Source: Apostichopus japonicus (Eukaryota > Echinodermata > Holothuroidea > Aspidochirotida > Stichopodidae). Taken from it: a stretch of DNA of 64,000 nucleotides. The notes beneath the pieces were generated by a model. That model was not told where the DNA came from and did no database searches. It worked only from the letters and a program-made list of their open reading frames with translations. Position numbers and translations under genes: made by a program. The stretch's first letter is position 1. Each line of letters opens with the position of its first letter. Location of the stretch: positions 1,193,001-1,257,000 of the forward strand of contig NC_092575.1 of the NCBI RefSeq assembly GCF_037975245.1, in the 5' to 3' direction. Below are positions 23,725-40,708 of this stretch, in pieces.

Positions 23725-25511
23725 GTAAATCAGTTTGGCTGTCTAGTACTTAATTAATTGGTGATTCTCATATTAGCATGACAATGGAAAGAAGTTGACC
23801 CCAGGATTGGTTTGTTTAGCAAGGCTTCATTATCTGAAATATATGTCCAACCCTATTTCCTTTCTTCATTCCCCTTTCCCTCATCAATTTTGTCTCTTCT
23901 CTCCCTTCCCACTTCCCACTCCTTCCCCCTACTCCTACCCCCTACTCCTACCCCCTACTTTCTCCGTCCCCTCCCTCTGCCCTCTCCTCCACCTCTCGCT
24001 CCTTTAGTTTGAAATCCAAACCTGTCTAAAGTGACTATTATGATTGGATACCTTTGTATGAATACTATATAGGCATCAAATCTCTGTGTGTGATATTGAA
24101 CACAGACATTTCTTGCATATATTGTTTGCTGTATTGACACCAACTGCTGGTATGCAGCATACAGTAGCTTAGCAGTATTGTGCTTGTATTGATATTGAGA
24201 TGGTTAACATGCTTGCAGCTGTGTGGTGTGCATTTAAACAGTACTTAAGTGTATTTCAGCTATTACAGTCACCTTCTGTTGACAGTAGTGTATAGTACTG
24301 TTACTGGGTGCTTCCATGTCTTCACAAACTTGTTCTGCAGTAAGTACAGTAAAGGCATGTCTTGTGCATTCTGTCTTTTACAATATTAAAACTTTTCTAC
24401 AATAATTTGTGTTTTTATGTGTGTTGTTGTTGGAGCCTACACAGTACATGGTACACTGCTCAGGGGACAGTACAGTGTTATCGCTGCATGTGGACAATAT
24501 TGTTAAGTGTCTCTGTAGTATTATTATCTGGGGTTCGACCCATCAAAGTGTCAATGGAGGCACATTGGCATGCATGCACTGTATTCAGTACTTACTGTAC
24601 TGTTCCAAATACCAAGCATGTAGCATGTACCTATGTGTGTGTGTATATATGCTGTAATATATATGCTGTATAAATATACTGTTTATATGCTGTATGTATA
24701 TGCTGTATATACACTGATGTACAGTACTACCGTGCTACAGTACTACTGTGCTGTGCTGGTTGAGATATAATTGAAGTGTAAGGGTACTTAAATGAAAATT
24801 ATCAGAAGGGAAGATTTGTTTTCTCTCATTTTAACTGTTTAACAATTTTATTTAGCAAATGATGAAATGTACTTCACATTGTGGATCAATTGCAATAAGC
24901 TCTGTATGCACTGTGATAATACTATCATAGGGAACCTTGTGGTCCTTCAATCTTTGTGATTTAATGCTCCCTTCTAGAGCTTTTGTAGGGTGGTATTTGT
25001 TATATTTGCATAAGGTGCAACATACAGTGGAGAAAGCACATTCCAAGTTTACAAAGTTTTAGAAAGGATTGTGCCCTTTGCAGTGTTTCTTGGAATTGTA
25101 CTGTGCATTTTAATGTAAATTGTTCATCACAAAACTGGTCCGTTCTGTTTATCAGAGCTATTGCAAGGCTGATTAGACTTAACTCTAATTTCCCTATATG
25201 TTATTTATTGATGAAATTGGCACAGTGACACAGGTACAAGTTACCGTGGAAACCTTATTAAAGATCCTCTCATTCTTAATCAGATATCTCTGAAATAGTA
25301 TGTCTAAATAAATAGCTTTATACGTGTACTTGGATGATACAACGTAAGTATGTAGATATAAAAAATTACCGGTTTACTGACACAATCGTTCATCCTTGTA
25401 GATCTCAGGGTTAACGGGCTGAACATCCTTTCCACAATTAATGTTATAATTTAACATAAACATGTCACCACTATTATTCAGCTGTTACATTTTCTTTCTT
25501 TCTTTCTTCAG

Positions 25512-28691
<3,180 letters not shown>

Positions 28692-29085
28692 CCGGGATTA
28701 GTCCCTGGCGCGAGGAATGAAATCTCCCGGCAGAACCAAGAAATGCAGAAAAGGCATTGATTGGAATGTTAGCTGGTTTGCTTCCAAAATCAGTATTGTC
28801 TCTTACTCTGTGAGCACACCTGAGATGGGAGTAAGCATGAGAACTCATTTCAGAGTAAGATTGAGATGAAGATATGCAGGTCATCATGATTTATGGAGCG
28901 TCTGAGTGTTACTGTTCTTCCAAATCTGAGAGTTTGTTAAAGGAGTGGGGGTTATCTTATTTGTTACTTTTATCAAAGCCATGAATATTTTATTCCATTT
29001 ACATCTGAGGGTGTTTCGAGTTTTTCATGCCAGTGGGGCTTTTTCATACAGGCCATTTCCTCATACAGCTGGAAAATAAAGAATA
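28692..29085 (+). terminator. QPRT 3' UTR and polyadenylation signal
   Basis: AATAAA at 29075-29080, 384 bp after the QPRT stop, is the first hexamer on this strand and a good candidate for transcript end. Confidence 0.55.
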
Positions 29086-31160
29086 TACCACTTTAACACA
29101 TCAACACGGTCGGTGGAAATACCGTTATAATGATGACCGCTCAACGGGATGCAGTCCAGTTTTCCTGTGATTATGATGGAATGACAAAAAATGTCTTAAA
29201 AATCATATTTAAACTGATATATTACAGGGTCAATTGCTCTGTGCTCTTATTGTGGTAATAAGTAGTGTTGGGACACCAAAATTTGCTCACAAGTACCGGT
29301 TTGTTAATTTAGGTCTGTCCCACAGATACCTGTCACTAGTGATTACAGTATATAATTACGGTATGTAATTACGGTATATAATAAGTTATAGTCCGAGTGT
29401 TTCATCCGTGTCCTTTAAAGCAAGTCTTTGAGGTCAAAGAGGTGTATGGGGATGCCTAATTGAAGTAAACAATATATGGCTTGGAAATTCAAGTTATTGT
29501 AATTGTAATAAGCAACATTAAGTGATGGTTCAGTCATCTGGCCAAACAGCTTTGCAGTACTTACATAGTTTTCACAAGGATGGTTTTCATAATTAATTTT
29601 TTTCTTGAGGCCAGTAATAATTTTTTCTTTGAATTCTATTCCTTGTATCCTTATTTTCTTGTGGGTGGTAATTCTGTGACGGGTGGGGGGTTGGGGGCTG
29701 GTTGGGGCAAGAATAGGCATTGGCAAGCTTAGCACCTCTCCATTCCACCCTAACCTTTGATGCGCCAATATCTCGTAAGACTTTTAGTACCACATTCAAC
29801 AGTGTTTAGTAATTCATTACTTTGAGATATTGTTTTTACTTGTACACATATCAGTTAACAGTACTCATTGTATTTGTATACAATTTTTAAAATTGAAAAT
29901 GCATTTGAAATTTGGAAAACATATATCAAAACAAGCAACTATTTGGTTTCTTAGTCTTTTAAGAAGTTTGAGTTGAGAGTTTGAGGGACATGAGGAGGTC
30001 TTAACATTAAAAGGGTTGTATTTTAAGAGCAGCATGAAGAGAGGAGGAAATTAAACTGATGCAAACTTGGACGGTGTACCTTACCAATCCTTTCACTCTC
30101 AGGAATGGGGGGGGAGGGGGTCTGTATCCCCCACTTGTTTACCAAGTCAAACCGATTTTATTACAAAAACCCAGACGATAACCAAAAAGTGTTCATAAAC
30201 TAATAATAGCCTGCTATAATCATAACGTTTTCGCAAGGGTTCAAGAAATCTTTGACTCTACCCTCTCATTCCCCACCAAACCCAACCCCCCCCCCACCTT
30301 GATGATTGATTAAAATAAAATCATTTGCCTGAATAGTACACAAATTAATTTTCCATTGTTTTAAAGTATATGAATGTATCTGTAGAATGCAGGAAATTGA
30401 TCCTCATTTCACAGGACATTGCAGCCCACCCTCTTCCAGCCGGGGTTTACCCCCCCCCCCCCAACATAGAGTCATAAAAGAAGTCCCTTGAAATCCTATC
30501 TACGAACCTGGGCTCTCTAGGTCGTCATTTTACTCTTCTGTTGCAAATCACAGTTTCGGTAATTTTCGGTCCCGATTCGATGCCTAATAGGTAATACATC
30601 ACGACTCTTGTCGGGCTGGCTACACTACCGTATGCACAGGAACTTAACCTTGTAATCAGGCATATAACCAAACACAGGGTAAGGGGAACACCTAATCAGG
30701 GTTTGAATTAACGATCGAGAGGGGGCTTGAGGGGGGAGGGGGCGGTGTATACCACAGTAACTCCTCAAAAGGTCACCATACAAAGCAATTTTCAAAACTG
30801 ACAGGACAAGTCATTTTTGTTTGCAAAAGTAAGAGAAAACACGTACACTATATGACAGAAAATAGCTGCTTAATTATTAAAAACTGGAGCATGGCAAATA
30901 TATGGTTTGAAGTTTCATTTTGGTGCTCGAATTTGTTTGATAATAATGATCGAATTAGCTATGCGGGCATATCTTATGAGGGCATCATATAGTCATGAGG
31001 GCATCCTGATTTAAGTCTTTTTAAAGGTATTACGGCAATTCGTAGCCGGGAGCACCGATGTTATTCTGAGCTCTGCACCACACCCCACTTCCCACATTAC
31101 AACAACCCCACATTACAACAACCCCACCCCCTCCCACTACTCTCTCCCCATTCTTGATCG
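29086..31160. other. Intergenic sequence between QPRT and glycogenin
   Basis: No gene recognised. Several G- or C-runs (around 29690, 30110, 30290, 30450, 30730) and AT-rich stretches are present. Frames here are short and low-complexity. Confidence 0.45.
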
Positions 31161-31167
31161 AAATTCT

Positions 31168-31210
31168 GCGTCCACGCGTGGACGCGTCGCTTTGGACGCA
31201 GCGACGCGTC
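31168..31210. promoter_or_regulatory. CpG-dense palindromes upstream of glycogenin
   Basis: GCGTCCACGCGTGGACGC (31168-31185) is a perfect 18-bp palindrome. GACGCGTCGCT (31181-31191) is repeated inverted at 31200-31210 around an 8-nt loop. The patch is very CpG-rich within AT-rich DNA and lies about 550 bp before the candidate 5' UTR donor of glycogenin. Promoter function is inferred. Confidence 0.45.
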
Positions 31211-31399
31211 GCTGCTGAGCTGGAATATAGGAAAAGCCAAATCAGGCCATCGGGATTTTGCTGTGTGTGTGTACGCACGCTAGAGTTCCCGTTTATCTCG
31301 AGTCGCGGTCAGTTCGTGTGCATCAGCACGCTGAGCATAGCTATTTCTGCGACAACGGAAGTTTTTCGAGCAGTTTTGACTTGGAATACTGAAAGCTCT

Positions 31400-31740
31400 A
31401 GGAACTACTACCATGTAGAGCCTTTAACCTAATCGTGCTGGTAATATTACTTTGCTTTGTGTTGTGAAAGGTCTATTTCAGTGGTATTTCATGCTTGGTA
31501 AAGCAAATACAATGCAATATAGGTTATACCAACTAAATGGATATTCATAGTGAAGTTCACAGTAGTATTCGATAGAAACGAAAGGTTTGTGCGCCGGATT
31601 AGGGAAGGTTTTGTTGGTTTGGAATTTTTGAACCATGGAAAAGAACAACTTACTGAGAAGGTGTTAACAGTTACAAGCGTCGGTGAAAAAAACAAGGAAA
31701 ATATAAGCCTTCCCAATCTTGAACAATCTGATCCAGTTTG
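31400..31740 (+). other. Candidate 5' UTR exon of glycogenin
   Basis: A strong donor, AGTTTG|GTAAGT, lies at 31740/31741. Joining this exon to the acceptor at 33619 closes its longest frame with TGA at the junction, which fits a non-coding leader. The exon start is not determined. Confidence 0.3.
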
Positions 31741-33619
31741 GTAAGTAAGGCTAACTGAATTTCTTCGATACCTCGTCGAATCATTTTTGATTCATGAAAC
31801 CATTTTATAAGCCTGTTTACTGTAGGCCCTACTTCATTATTGTTTATTCCGAGTCCAACGCAAACAGAGTGTTAACGAAACTGACACCAATGGCTAATTG
31901 AATCTACGAGAAGGTGTGTGCTCAATTTTCAACGACGCACCTGCTCTTGAAAATTTCTTTTTTTTTTAGTTAGTTAAATGCTTGAACTTATCTTGGTGTA
32001 TTTTTGTTTTAATGGCCAGTTTTGTCGGGCATTCATGCTCGGTGGTGGACGATTTTCATGCAGACTAGGTAATCCTACTTGTATATTTATATCCGCACTG
32101 CATGATCTTTTTGCTGATTGGTAAGGTAAACAAATTGTTAATCCTTCAATTACTCAATTTTAATTGGATAGAGTGCGATGATAAACCAAGCAGTTATAGC
32201 CAGTTGTGTTTCTCTGTTTCAAAATAAAACGGTCGCTCAATTGACAAACCTGACATCACGAACAGAGAGCTTTTCTGGGAAATATCTAAAATGCTTAAAA
32301 GGACTCGAACGAAATAATTATAAGCAGAAGAACACCAAAGGCCTATTGTTAATTTGTAACACGGTAGGCCGTAAAACAGTATTGGAATTTGTAATACGGG
32401 ACGACCAGAGGATCGGAAAGTTTTGAGCCTAACTTTGTGGTTTGCCTCTTCAAATCAAAGTCACTCGTCCCATCGTCCAAAGAAGTCTATATCCTCCGCC
32501 CCCCCCCCCCGAATGAACCCTCCTCCGCACCGCCCCTGGCAGGAATGCATGATATCCGTGAGCAGATGAGTGCAGTCTGGACGAGCAGAAACGGGGATGG
32601 GGACGGGGAGGGGATAACCGATCTGGAATTCGGTCCAGATGGACTCCATAGCGTCCTTATCAAATCCATGCACACTCTGTTACGCTTTTCCTTTCACGTG
32701 TATAGTTCCAATATGTTAAAGGTCTTTAAGTTATCCATGTAAGATGTTGTATTCATAAGTGAACTAAATATTAACAATATGTCTTAGCCTGGTACACGTT
32801 GTGCCGGGACCCCACTCGTGTTTCTCTTATATTGCATGCGCCATATTGGTGACCGCTTTTGCCCGGGGATCAAAACCAGTCTGCCTCTGATCATATGTTA
32901 CTGTTATGTACGGTATATCTACCGTTCTATACCATAGATTGGCATTTATACCATAACTGTAAAAAAACTATGGAAAACAGAGCTGTCAGAAAAGTATAAC
33001 TAGCTTTATCTTCCTTCAAATAACAACCACTTAAAAATAGGACTCTTTTTAAATAAAGACAAACAGCATCCTAATCCATATGAAACCGCCGTTTTATAAA
33101 CCGGAAATTTGGAAGTGATTGTACAGCCTTGAAATAAAAATATTAAAGGGTAACCATCATAATTTGCTTTCATTTGAAAACAAAAACTGGGAGTCTTTGT
33201 GAAAGTCTCTGTAGATGCAATTATGGTTGTTTCTATTACCCTTTAACCTAGCGTATATAATCATTGGCGTGCACATGAGGTTTGAAAGGTGGAGAGAGTG
33301 TCAAATACTAAATGCCCCGACTAAGTTAGGTAGGGGCATGAACCTTTATGGAAGGGTCAGAGGCAGTTCAAGGAATTAATAAATGGGGGGGGGGCAAATA
33401 ACTAAGCTACGTGTCTGATAGTGAGATCAATTCCAATCTTATTTTGATTAAATAGTCTGTTGAGTAGACCAACGAAAAACAAGAAATAATCAATTCATAC
33501 TATTTGATTCTATACGACAAACTGACGAGTAAATTTTCTGTCATGCCATTACAAACATTGAATATCATCCAAAGTAACTATCATACATTAGTAGTTATTT
33601 TTGTCTTGTTTTTCTCCAG

Positions 33620-36600
33620 ATTATCTATATATTATGTCGAGTGAAGCAAATCCAGGTGAGGAATTAGCTACTGTAAATACTACATAATTATTAGCTCATA
33701 CATCATTTTGTATATCCTGAACCATGCGAACCTTTACCAGATCGATTCATGCGGAAGTATACAGTGCGTGCCGGGAATTATATATATTTATTTTATTTTT
33801 TTATGTTCAAGGAGGCCTATGTACCTCTTCTCATATGCCTATACATCACCCTATTTTTTTTTCGAGCCAATTAAGTAGATTTAATACATACTGAAAACAA
33901 CTTTGATTGATTTAAATCTACCGTTTTGAAGTTGAAGGTTTTACAGTCTTGTTCAAGGCCAAGGCCCTCTCACACGACTTTACAACTTAACCCTGGTCAT
34001 TGGTAACTTGTCACACCCACACACCAAAAGTGCGCGCAATTCAATCAATCTCTTTTCCACAGTGCACCACATCCACATGTGCCCCGGGGGGCGATTTTTT
34101 TTTTCCCAAACAGGTTTGCAATTACGGATTTTTCAGCCAATCAGATTGCTCGTGACGTCAGCATCAATAATGACCATCGCTTGAAAGTTCGAAGACATAT
34201 ACTGAGTTACACACTGACACTTGATTGTGTCTAGTTAGCCTAATAGGCCATCAGCTGAAGGTCGAAATTCGCTTGTTTCGTTCCAGCACCTGCGGGTCTA
34301 AAATTTCTCTACAGCATTGAATACATAAATTAACTTAGATTAATGATCCAAAAGTTCTCCATGTACTTTCCTGCAGTTTTTTTGCAATTCCGCTCGAAAG
34401 ATCGAACTATATTTTTTATTGCGTATGTTAAGAAACCTGCCGTTTTACGTTCAAAAGTTGTGCGCCAGTGAGATATCTGTACCATGTGATATGAATTGTC
34501 CAATGAGCCATGAGTTCTGTGTGCAATCTTTGTAGAAAACAACAAACATGGCGGCTCCCACGGGCGCTAGTCAGTCTCCGACACACGGAAATCTACAGTG
34601 CTCAGTGCACATTGAATCTGTAAAATTTGAAGCATTCAAGGCACTGACGAATAAACGATGGAATAAAGTTACTTCCTGCGCTAAAGATTGGCTTAATCTC
34701 AGCGGCGGAGACAGTGATATCGCCGTACTACTGATTACTCCATGGCCTACTACGATCAAGCGTGTGTTCAACAGCATAGTATGATGGGGTTCCACGATAA
34801 GTGTTACAGGCGGTTCATTGATAGCAAGCACATTGCTGCAAGAAAACGGACAGTTCCAGAGGAGACCCCATATGATTTTAAACGAAGAATTGACGGAAAA
34901 GATCGAGGAAACCAAGCAGAAGCTCTGGTGTATTGCCTGTTCAATTTATTATATGTGGGAAAAGAAACAATACATTACTAGGCGTTGCAAACGGGACAAG
35001 CTGCAGCAGGCAGAGACTTTCGATGGAGGTAAGCCTAAGCATACTACACGACTCTACTTGTACTTCTGTGGCATAGTTGAAGTGTTAAGAGAAGTTGCAT
35101 AATGCAAGATCAGTAGCTCTAAAGGGATAGAATCCAAGTCAAAGGGCACAGTGTTGGACCTGAACATAATATAATTACTTAGTGGCATGGTCATCTGATT
35201 TGTTTTGTTATAAGGTGGTAGGAACGGAAATTTGTTTCAAATTCTCCATCTGGGGCACTAGCATAAGTGTTAATGAAGGCTTCATAGTTTTCTTACTGTG
35301 GCCCTTTATTTGAATGATAGAGATATTATATTAGTTAGAAAAATAAGTGTAACAAAGGTGCAATAAGGTTAGGTTTGCAAGGTCTTATGGTCAGCCTGTC
35401 TAGCTTTACCAAAATGAACAAGTATCTGTCTCCTCTATTATTAGTAACAGATATAATCTACCATTGTATAATTTAAACCATAACATTAAGAGATAATGTA
35501 CTGTACTGTCAAAAAAAGCCTGTTTTAATTCTTTTTTGCATGACACTGGTTTGCAAAATTTGAATGTGTCTTTGTTTGTCCATAGAAGATGAGCAGATCA
35601 CATGGTATATAAATAAAATTGTCTTAGTTCTTATTTGTTCAAACTTACATTTTGATCAACAGAAAATGCAAAACAATTTGCTTTTTTTATTTCATTTTAT
35701 TAAGGTATTGCTTCAACAAGCAGCAGAGCGGAAAAAAGATGAGCCCAGATTTTATGAATATTAGAGGAAAAGACCGTGTTGCCATTGAAGTGAGGTACCA
35801 CTCTCTATGTTGAAGAAACTAGATACAATTCTTGACAAGGAAGACATACAGATCTTGAAAGGTAAAGTACTCTCTTCAATGTGTGGTTCATTGAGTGTTC
35901 AGGGGTGGATCTAGGACTTTTGGAATATGGGGGTCCTCCCCCAAGGAAAATTAAAAAATTCTCTAAACGCTTTGAGATGCAATATCAGGTTAATCTTTCC
36001 ATTGAAATTATTAAAGAAATTTGCAACATATTTCTAGCTGAATTGTAATTATATTGGTACCCCATCATAAAATGTGAGACTCAAAAATATCCAATTTCAT
36101 GGTACAAGGTGTTCTGTTGATCTCCTCCTCAGAGCAGAGTTTACCACCAACAAAAGATGCTCTGATCCAGCATGTTAAGCGCTGCACCAACCAGGCTGCT
36201 ATTCACAGTAGGGCATTGCAGCCAAGGATTGATGCACTCTCACCAGAGGGACATGGATGTAAACTTGAAAATGATGACCTTATAATCACTTGGATGACGA
36301 AGCCACCTGACCCAGATGTTTTGCTTCAGTGTGTCAGCAGTAGCTGTAGAGTCGGCAAATGTCTTAAAGGAAGATGTTCCTGAATGAATGCACAACTACC
36401 GTGTACAGACCTATGTAAATATAGAAATTGCAGCAACTTCCAAGAAGATGTTGAGATTGTTGATGCAGGGGAAGATGATTTGGAGGATGAACTGTGATGG
36501 TGTTAAATCTCGATATCTTAGTCTGAAATTTTAATCAAGTTTGAAGTTTGTGAAGAGGGTTAACTTTTTCAAAGTCATGTTGTCATTATTTTGTTCCCCA

Positions 36601-39600
36601 GAGTTTAAAGGAACCAGTAAACATGATCTTATTCATATATTCATTTTAGCTATTAGTAGTTTTACGTAGATTACCCTACCTACCAGACACCTTTGATAAA
36701 TATCCACATTTTCTTCAAATCACACTTTTTTTTTAGAGGGGATGGGAGGGGGGAGTTATGGGCAAGCTTTACCTCTTGCATATTCACAACTACATTTACT
36801 GATGACGATGACGCAAATACCGCGTCCTGAAACCAGTCAAAGGTTTATATACTGTTGTTGGGGAACCATCGCCCCTGATCCTGTTCCAATATCACGGTTC
36901 TTTATTGTTTGCCGTAACATTTCGTTACCTGTTTTATTCATATTGTTAATATGTTCTGTGCATCTCTTCAAGTGTTGACTGAAGGATATTCAAGTCTTTA
37001 GTGACTTTTATTTCATCTAATTATCTTCACCTCTACTACGGAATAGACTTTCCCTTTTCCATACCATATCTGACTTCCATGCAGTGAATTGAAGTGGATA
37101 CTGTTAAGACTAGTACAACTGTCCTTGGATGAACTTTTAATCACTTATTAATTCCGCGCCGCGCCTTTTGATGAAGAACCTGTATCTTGAATCATCGCAA
37201 AGGCCCAGCTCTACTACACCATTGAGTGTATCGACCCAGTCTTAATAGATACATTATTTCTTTATATCTGGGGCTTAAGTTAACTGTCTTCGTTATTCAC
37301 TTATTTGTACCATTCACCTTTATTATTCATATTATTTGTAGAATATAGAACTATTATTATTCAAAATACCATTCGAAACCTTGTCGATCTTTTCTTTTAT
37401 GCGTTAACTCCCTTGGAAACTCTTTTTGCAGGAATACGAATTATAAACATGTCGTTTCAGTAACAAGGAGAAAGTACCTAGTTTTGCAGGAGACTGTAGA
37501 AAGAGTATATACTAAGGTAACGGATATATACCGACTATAACTTAATTTCACATCTACAATATGCCATGACGTCTTAGTGTGCCAACTTATATATTGATTT
37601 ATACAAAAGAAATAGCTCACTGGTCTTGGGGCATTGGTACATCTCATTGTAACTAGGGATTTAGCTACATGTAAAGTAGAGGGTGAGGGGGTCCCATTTG
37701 TAAAACAGTTTGGATGGGGAGTGTAACAATTATGGAGAGGAACTTTTCATGATATGTGTATATTTACGCATACATGCACAGACGAAATGCATTCATAACA
37801 TAGGGGGAAAATCTAAAAATATTTGATTTATTACAAAGCATTATATCTGAGTTTATTAAAAGTGGTACATTTTTATAATTAAAACCCTTAAGTTATAATG
37901 TGCAAAAATTGTATTTCATATTTCAAAGTTGAAAATGTGATTTTTTACCATTTTGGCGAAAATGGAGGGGGGGGGGCACAACTTGTAATGCCTGAAAACA
38001 ACCCTCACAGACCCTTAGACCAGAATCCTCTTCCACCATTCTTGTAACCCTGACCCAACTATTATACAAAAAAAATATATCAGTCGTAATTTAACATAGG
38101 GCCTATAAGAAAAGAGTGGTATGTATGCACCACTGTACCAAATCTAACGTTAGCACATGTGTTCCTAATACATAGCATCGTAGCACGTAATGTCTACATA
38201 ACATACCCAATTTCAAGGGTTTCTTACAAAAATACTGCAGGAAATTTTTTGGAGAACTTTTGATATAATGTTTGTGATGCATTAAACTACCCAAATGTGC
38301 ATTAAAAATCTAGACCCGGTGTTGCTGGAACGAAACTGATTTTACAGCCACATTTTGAGCTTCAGCTGATGGCCTATAAGGGGTTTCCCTTCAAACGCCC
38401 TAACTTTACTTTTAAGCTTGGATTACATGTTGACCTCACTTATGATACATACACTACATTCTATTTGGTTCGTGTTTACGTTATCCACGATTCGTGAGCC
38501 GTCCTATTGAAATCAGAATTCGTTTCGTGGAATGGGTAGGCCTACACTAAAAGCAACTTCACGACGCGAGTTCACGAGTCTTGAGTAAATATACGCAAAA
38601 CAGTATAGTGTATAGTATGATATATTTCCGTCACTGCACTGTGTACGAAGTTATAATACATATAGGCCTACAGCGCATGTGTGATGCACCCTGTACGAAA
38701 CTTTCACTGTGCGATGTTATCGATTAATGCCTTCACAGAAAACTTCGATCAAAGTAGATCATACAATAGTAATACTAGTCTGCTAAATATGTCTAAACCA
38801 ATTCCAAACATATCTAAATATATGTACGAAAAGCTACGGGTAATTTGAACGGGTATATCTTCGTTGCAACAAATGGATGCAGAACCTCGAAGTGAAGGTT
38901 TCTATGATGATGACGTAACTTTTCCCACCAATCATGAACGACTATTTACGCACACTTGCAAACCTGTTTGGGAAAAAAAAATTCGCCCCCGGGGGACTTC
39001 CCATAGGGTGCAGCCATATTTACAAGTTACCTCGAATGTCCCCATTTACACACCTGGGTAAAGAGAGGCAATTGATAAAGTGCCCTGCCCAAGGACACAA
39101 CGCAATGACCTGGCCAGGGCTCGAACCTGCAATCCTTAGATCACAAGTACACTGCCTTAACTACTTGACCACCACGCCCCCCCCCCCCCCGCTTCACCTT
39201 ATCATCTATGACCAGCGACCTATATTCTATATCGCTGTGTTTTGTTGACATTACATCAATTATTTTAGCAGCACGGTAGTGATTTGTGTATGTCGCAATG
39301 GCTGAAAGTTTCACGTTCAACACGTGATTTTTGCTCAAATGCAACTTCGATGATTACACTTGTTCTTTTGCTATGCAGACAGGGAAGCTTTCGTTACCTT
39401 AGCAACGAATGATCCTTATGCATACGGTGCTCTTATATTAGGCCAATCTCTACGAAATGTCAAAACCACAAGAAAACTTGCAGTTTTAGTTACGTCACAG
39501 GTCACACAGCCATTGAGGTAAGTTTACAGTATTGTAAATGATTCGACTAACATATCAACAATTACTTAAATGTTTTCCGCCGGTCAAAGATCGTTGAAAT

Positions 39601-40613
39601 TGTCCTTATATTTTAGTCTAAATGGTTATCAGAAGAATACTTTCGCGGATACTCCCATAACTTCCTCCATATACCTTTCACTATATTACTGCTAGACATC
39701 GACGGGGTGGGTTGGTGGGATGGATGTCGGTGGGGTGGAGGTTAGCGGGGGGGGGGGGGTTGGCGAAAGGGAGAGCTAATATGATAAGCAGGAAACATGA
39801 TGGTGGCAGTAAACTGTTATAGCATGATTGACCATGTATTTACTTTGTTTCGTATTTGTAGCAATAGTAATGACTTTACAGAAGGCTACGACGTACGTTT
39901 ACTGGACATAAACCTATAACGACTCACTCATCAATGTCATTATCTATATATATGTATGTATGTCATATACCGTGTGTACTGATCGTATTCGACATGCTTT
40001 TCCCTCTCAACTTTCCTTGTTTTAACGTTATTGCGCTGGTCTTGAAAATGTAAATTTGAAATTTTTCTCGGACATACCCGCAAAATTATCAACATTGCAA
40101 TTACAGTGGTAGAATAGAAATGATTAGAGAGAGAGGGGGGGGCGGGGTGGACATGCGGGGATACGATGTTTCTACTCAATGTTTTCTATGAGAGGAATCT
40201 GGATATGAATATCACGAGGATGATGATGAGGAGGATGGCGACGATGTTGACGATGAAAAAGACGGTGACGTTAGCGATGACGATTTTTTTTCAATGACCT
40301 CATTCTTTTGAAACTTTTTATTGCTTCCACACCCGTCAGACGGCAGCTGAATCTGGTATTTGATCACATACAGCAAGTGGATCCTCTGGACAGCCAAGAT
40401 GCGGCCCACCTGACTCTACTGGCCCGACCTGAGCTCGGGATAACGTTCTCCAAATTACATTGTTGGACTCTTACACAGTATTCAAAATGTGTTTTCCTGG
40501 ATGCTGATTGTCTGGTAAGTGAATTGGCCTTCGATCAGTTTTTGAATGGGTAACAAAGATTGACCAGGGAGCTGCCGTGGAGCTGCAGTCCTCCCCCCCC
40601 CCCCCCCATGACA

Positions 40614-40708
<95 letters not shown>

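Noticed and set aside
35895-35950. CAGGGGTGGATCTAGGAC followed by G-rich text, resembling the start of a DNA transposon
   Set aside because: No matching inverted end or target duplication was found nearby.
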